Assembly: GCA_958418185.1 (NCBI GenBank)
Contig: CATZEP010000028.1
Location: forward strand, 1 to 13,560
From: an uncultured Collinsella sp.
GTDB taxonomy: Bacteria; Actinomycetota; Coriobacteriia; Coriobacteriales; Coriobacteriaceae
Direction of reading: 5' to 3'
Length of the DNA stretch: 13,560 nt
The notes under the pieces were generated by a model, which saw nothing but the letters and a program-made list of their open reading frames with translations, did not search any database and had not been told where the DNA came from. The translations under genes and the position numbers were made by a program. This document shows, in pieces, positions 13,011-13,560 of this stretch. The number at the start of each line of letters is the position of its first letter. The first letter of the stretch is position 1.

Positions 13011-13153
13011 GAGCGTGGATTTCTGGACGTACGAGCGTGGATTTTCTCCCGTTTGAAATCGAGCGTGGATAATCTCCCTCTTTTAGCACGGCTTCGAATC
13101 CAAAGTGGCAGATTATCCACGCTCGATTTCAAACGGGAGATTTTCCACGCTCG
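13011..13153. repeat. 44-bp near-perfect inverted repeat built of GAGCGTGGAT units
   Basis: The left arm 13032-13075 and right arm 13110-13153 are complementary at 41 of 44 positions; the only difference is AAA versus TTT in the same place. They are separated by 34 bases. Within the arms the word GAGCGTGGAT occurs twice, and a third copy stands outside at 13011-13020. The complete copies continue as TTTTCTCCC or AATCTCCC. It could form a very long cruciform or RNA hairpin. An open frame crossing it is not regarded as a gene. Confidence 0.8.
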
Positions 13154-13204
13154 TTCGTGCCGGAAAAACCCGATCGCAACCTATGTAATAGTGCAAGAGG
13201 GTCG

Positions 13205-13264
13205 TTATCGAAGGTCGATGCCGTAGACGTACTCCACCGTGCCAAAGTGTTCCCTTGGGAAATG
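13205..13264 (-). pseudogene. Possible C-terminal remnant of a decayed gene
   Basis: On the minus strand a short piece reads HFPREHFGTVEYVYGIDLR followed by TAA at 13207-13205. Upstream of it the frame is closed by TGA, while another phase reads GGFRYAGD, so a frameshifted gene end is possible. The composition is protein-like, but I do not recognise the family and cannot exclude chance. Confidence 0.25.
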
Positions 13265-13367
13265 TCACCAGCGTAGCGAAATCCACCGTCCTTCATATCT
13301 AAACTCAACAAAAACGCAGGTCAAAGGCATATAGATACGCCCGGCACCGTGTATCTAGAGGTTTTCG

Positions 13368-13397
13368 TTGACAGCCCCCAAGGTGGCATCGTATTAT
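13368..13397 (+). promoter_or_regulatory. Promoter of tRNA-Tyr
   Basis: TTGACA (13368-13373, perfect -35) and TATTAT (13392-13397, 5 of 6 matches to the -10) are 18 bases apart. Transcription would start near 13404, about 55 bases before the mature tRNA-Tyr 5' end. It is the strongest promoter match in the window, as expected for a stable-RNA gene. Confidence 0.75.
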
Positions 13398-13459
13398 CTT
13401 CTTCGTTCGCGGGGGCGGCGGTCCAAAAGACCAAAGGACCTGCGGATACTTGAACGATT

Positions 13460-13541
13460 GGGAGTTTGCCCGAGTGGTTAATGGGGACGGGCTGTAAACC
13501 CGTTGGCTCTGCCTACATAGGTTCGAATCCTATAGCTCCCA
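13460..13541 (+). tRNA. tRNA-Tyr(GUA)
   Basis: The acceptor stem GGGAGTT (13460-13466) pairs with AGCTCCC (13534-13540) with one G-T pair, followed by discriminator A. The anticodon arm is ACGGG-CTGTAAA-CCCGT, giving anticodon GTA. There is a long class II variable arm (TGGCTCTGCCTAC), and the T arm is ATAGG-TTCGAAT-CCTAT. The long variable arm plus GTA identify bacterial tRNA-Tyr. The 3' CCA is not encoded (the genome reads ACCC), unlike the tRNA-Thr fragment at 10353. It is intact and shows no integration scar at its 3' end within the window. Confidence 0.93.
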
Positions 13542-13560
13542 CCCGTCAAGTGCCTGTATA

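Noticed and set aside
12963..13226. Plus-strand open frame of 87 codons
   Set aside because: It crosses both repeat families; no ribosome-binding sequence and no protein-like motif.
13460..13541. tRNA-Tyr as an occupied integration site
   Set aside because: The tRNA is complete and no duplicate of its 3' end was found in the window.

Overview
The window looks like accessory DNA from a high-GC Gram-positive gut bacterium, probably Coriobacteriia (Collinsella-like). This rests on the GC-rich codon use, the strong Shine-Dalgarno sequences, the tRNA sequences and a LexA-type box close to the Gram-positive consensus; it is inference, not a database result. Two blocks can be separated. Positions up to about 10353 appear to belong to an integrative mobilizable element sitting in a tRNA-Thr(UGU) gene. 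Beyond that lie a second integration scar, a GmrSD-type restriction gene, a set of striking intergenic repeats and an intact tRNA-Tyr(GUA).

Left part (1-2703) is a restriction and stress patch. It holds the C-terminal end of a type ISP restriction-modification enzyme (gene continues off the left edge), a 5'-truncated mrr remnant, and an oppositely oriented HNH endonuclease with a membrane anchor. These are followed by a translationally coupled pair of small paralogous proteins behind a promoter and a near-consensus SOS (LexA) box. Middle part (2704-4694) holds a small minus-strand hypothetical gene, a 280-bp highly structured non-coding segment, a DUF2958-like and a DUF4313-like gene in tandem, an intrinsic terminator, and a second highly structured segment with an 18-bp perfect inverted repeat (a candidate oriT or other processing site).

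From 4695 to 10156 everything is read leftward and forms the mobilization and integration module: tyrosine integrase, excisionase-type HTH protein, ribbon-helix-helix accessory protein, MobL/MOBP-like relaxase and VirD4/TraG-type coupling ATPase. The last two overlap by ATGA. No type IV secretion genes are visible, so the element probably borrows a mating channel, or its channel genes lie to the left. The integrase is followed on the right by three phased GTGTGCAA repeats and by a 43-nt tRNA-Thr 3' fragment starting exactly in the anticodon loop, i.e. the right end (attR-like) of the element. By geometry, the intact tRNA-Thr should lie to the left of the window.

Right of attR, the tRNA terminator is followed by three evenly spaced hairpins and a second copy of the tRNA-Thr 3' end. 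A second TGCAA triplet array then follows with the same 12/11 spacing as the first. This suggests a second, related element inserted in tandem, carrying the GmrSD gene. After that gene come four alternating 15-nt motifs at a 40-nt period, then a 44-bp near-perfect inverted repeat built of GAGCGTGGAT units. The window ends with a promoter and tRNA-Tyr.
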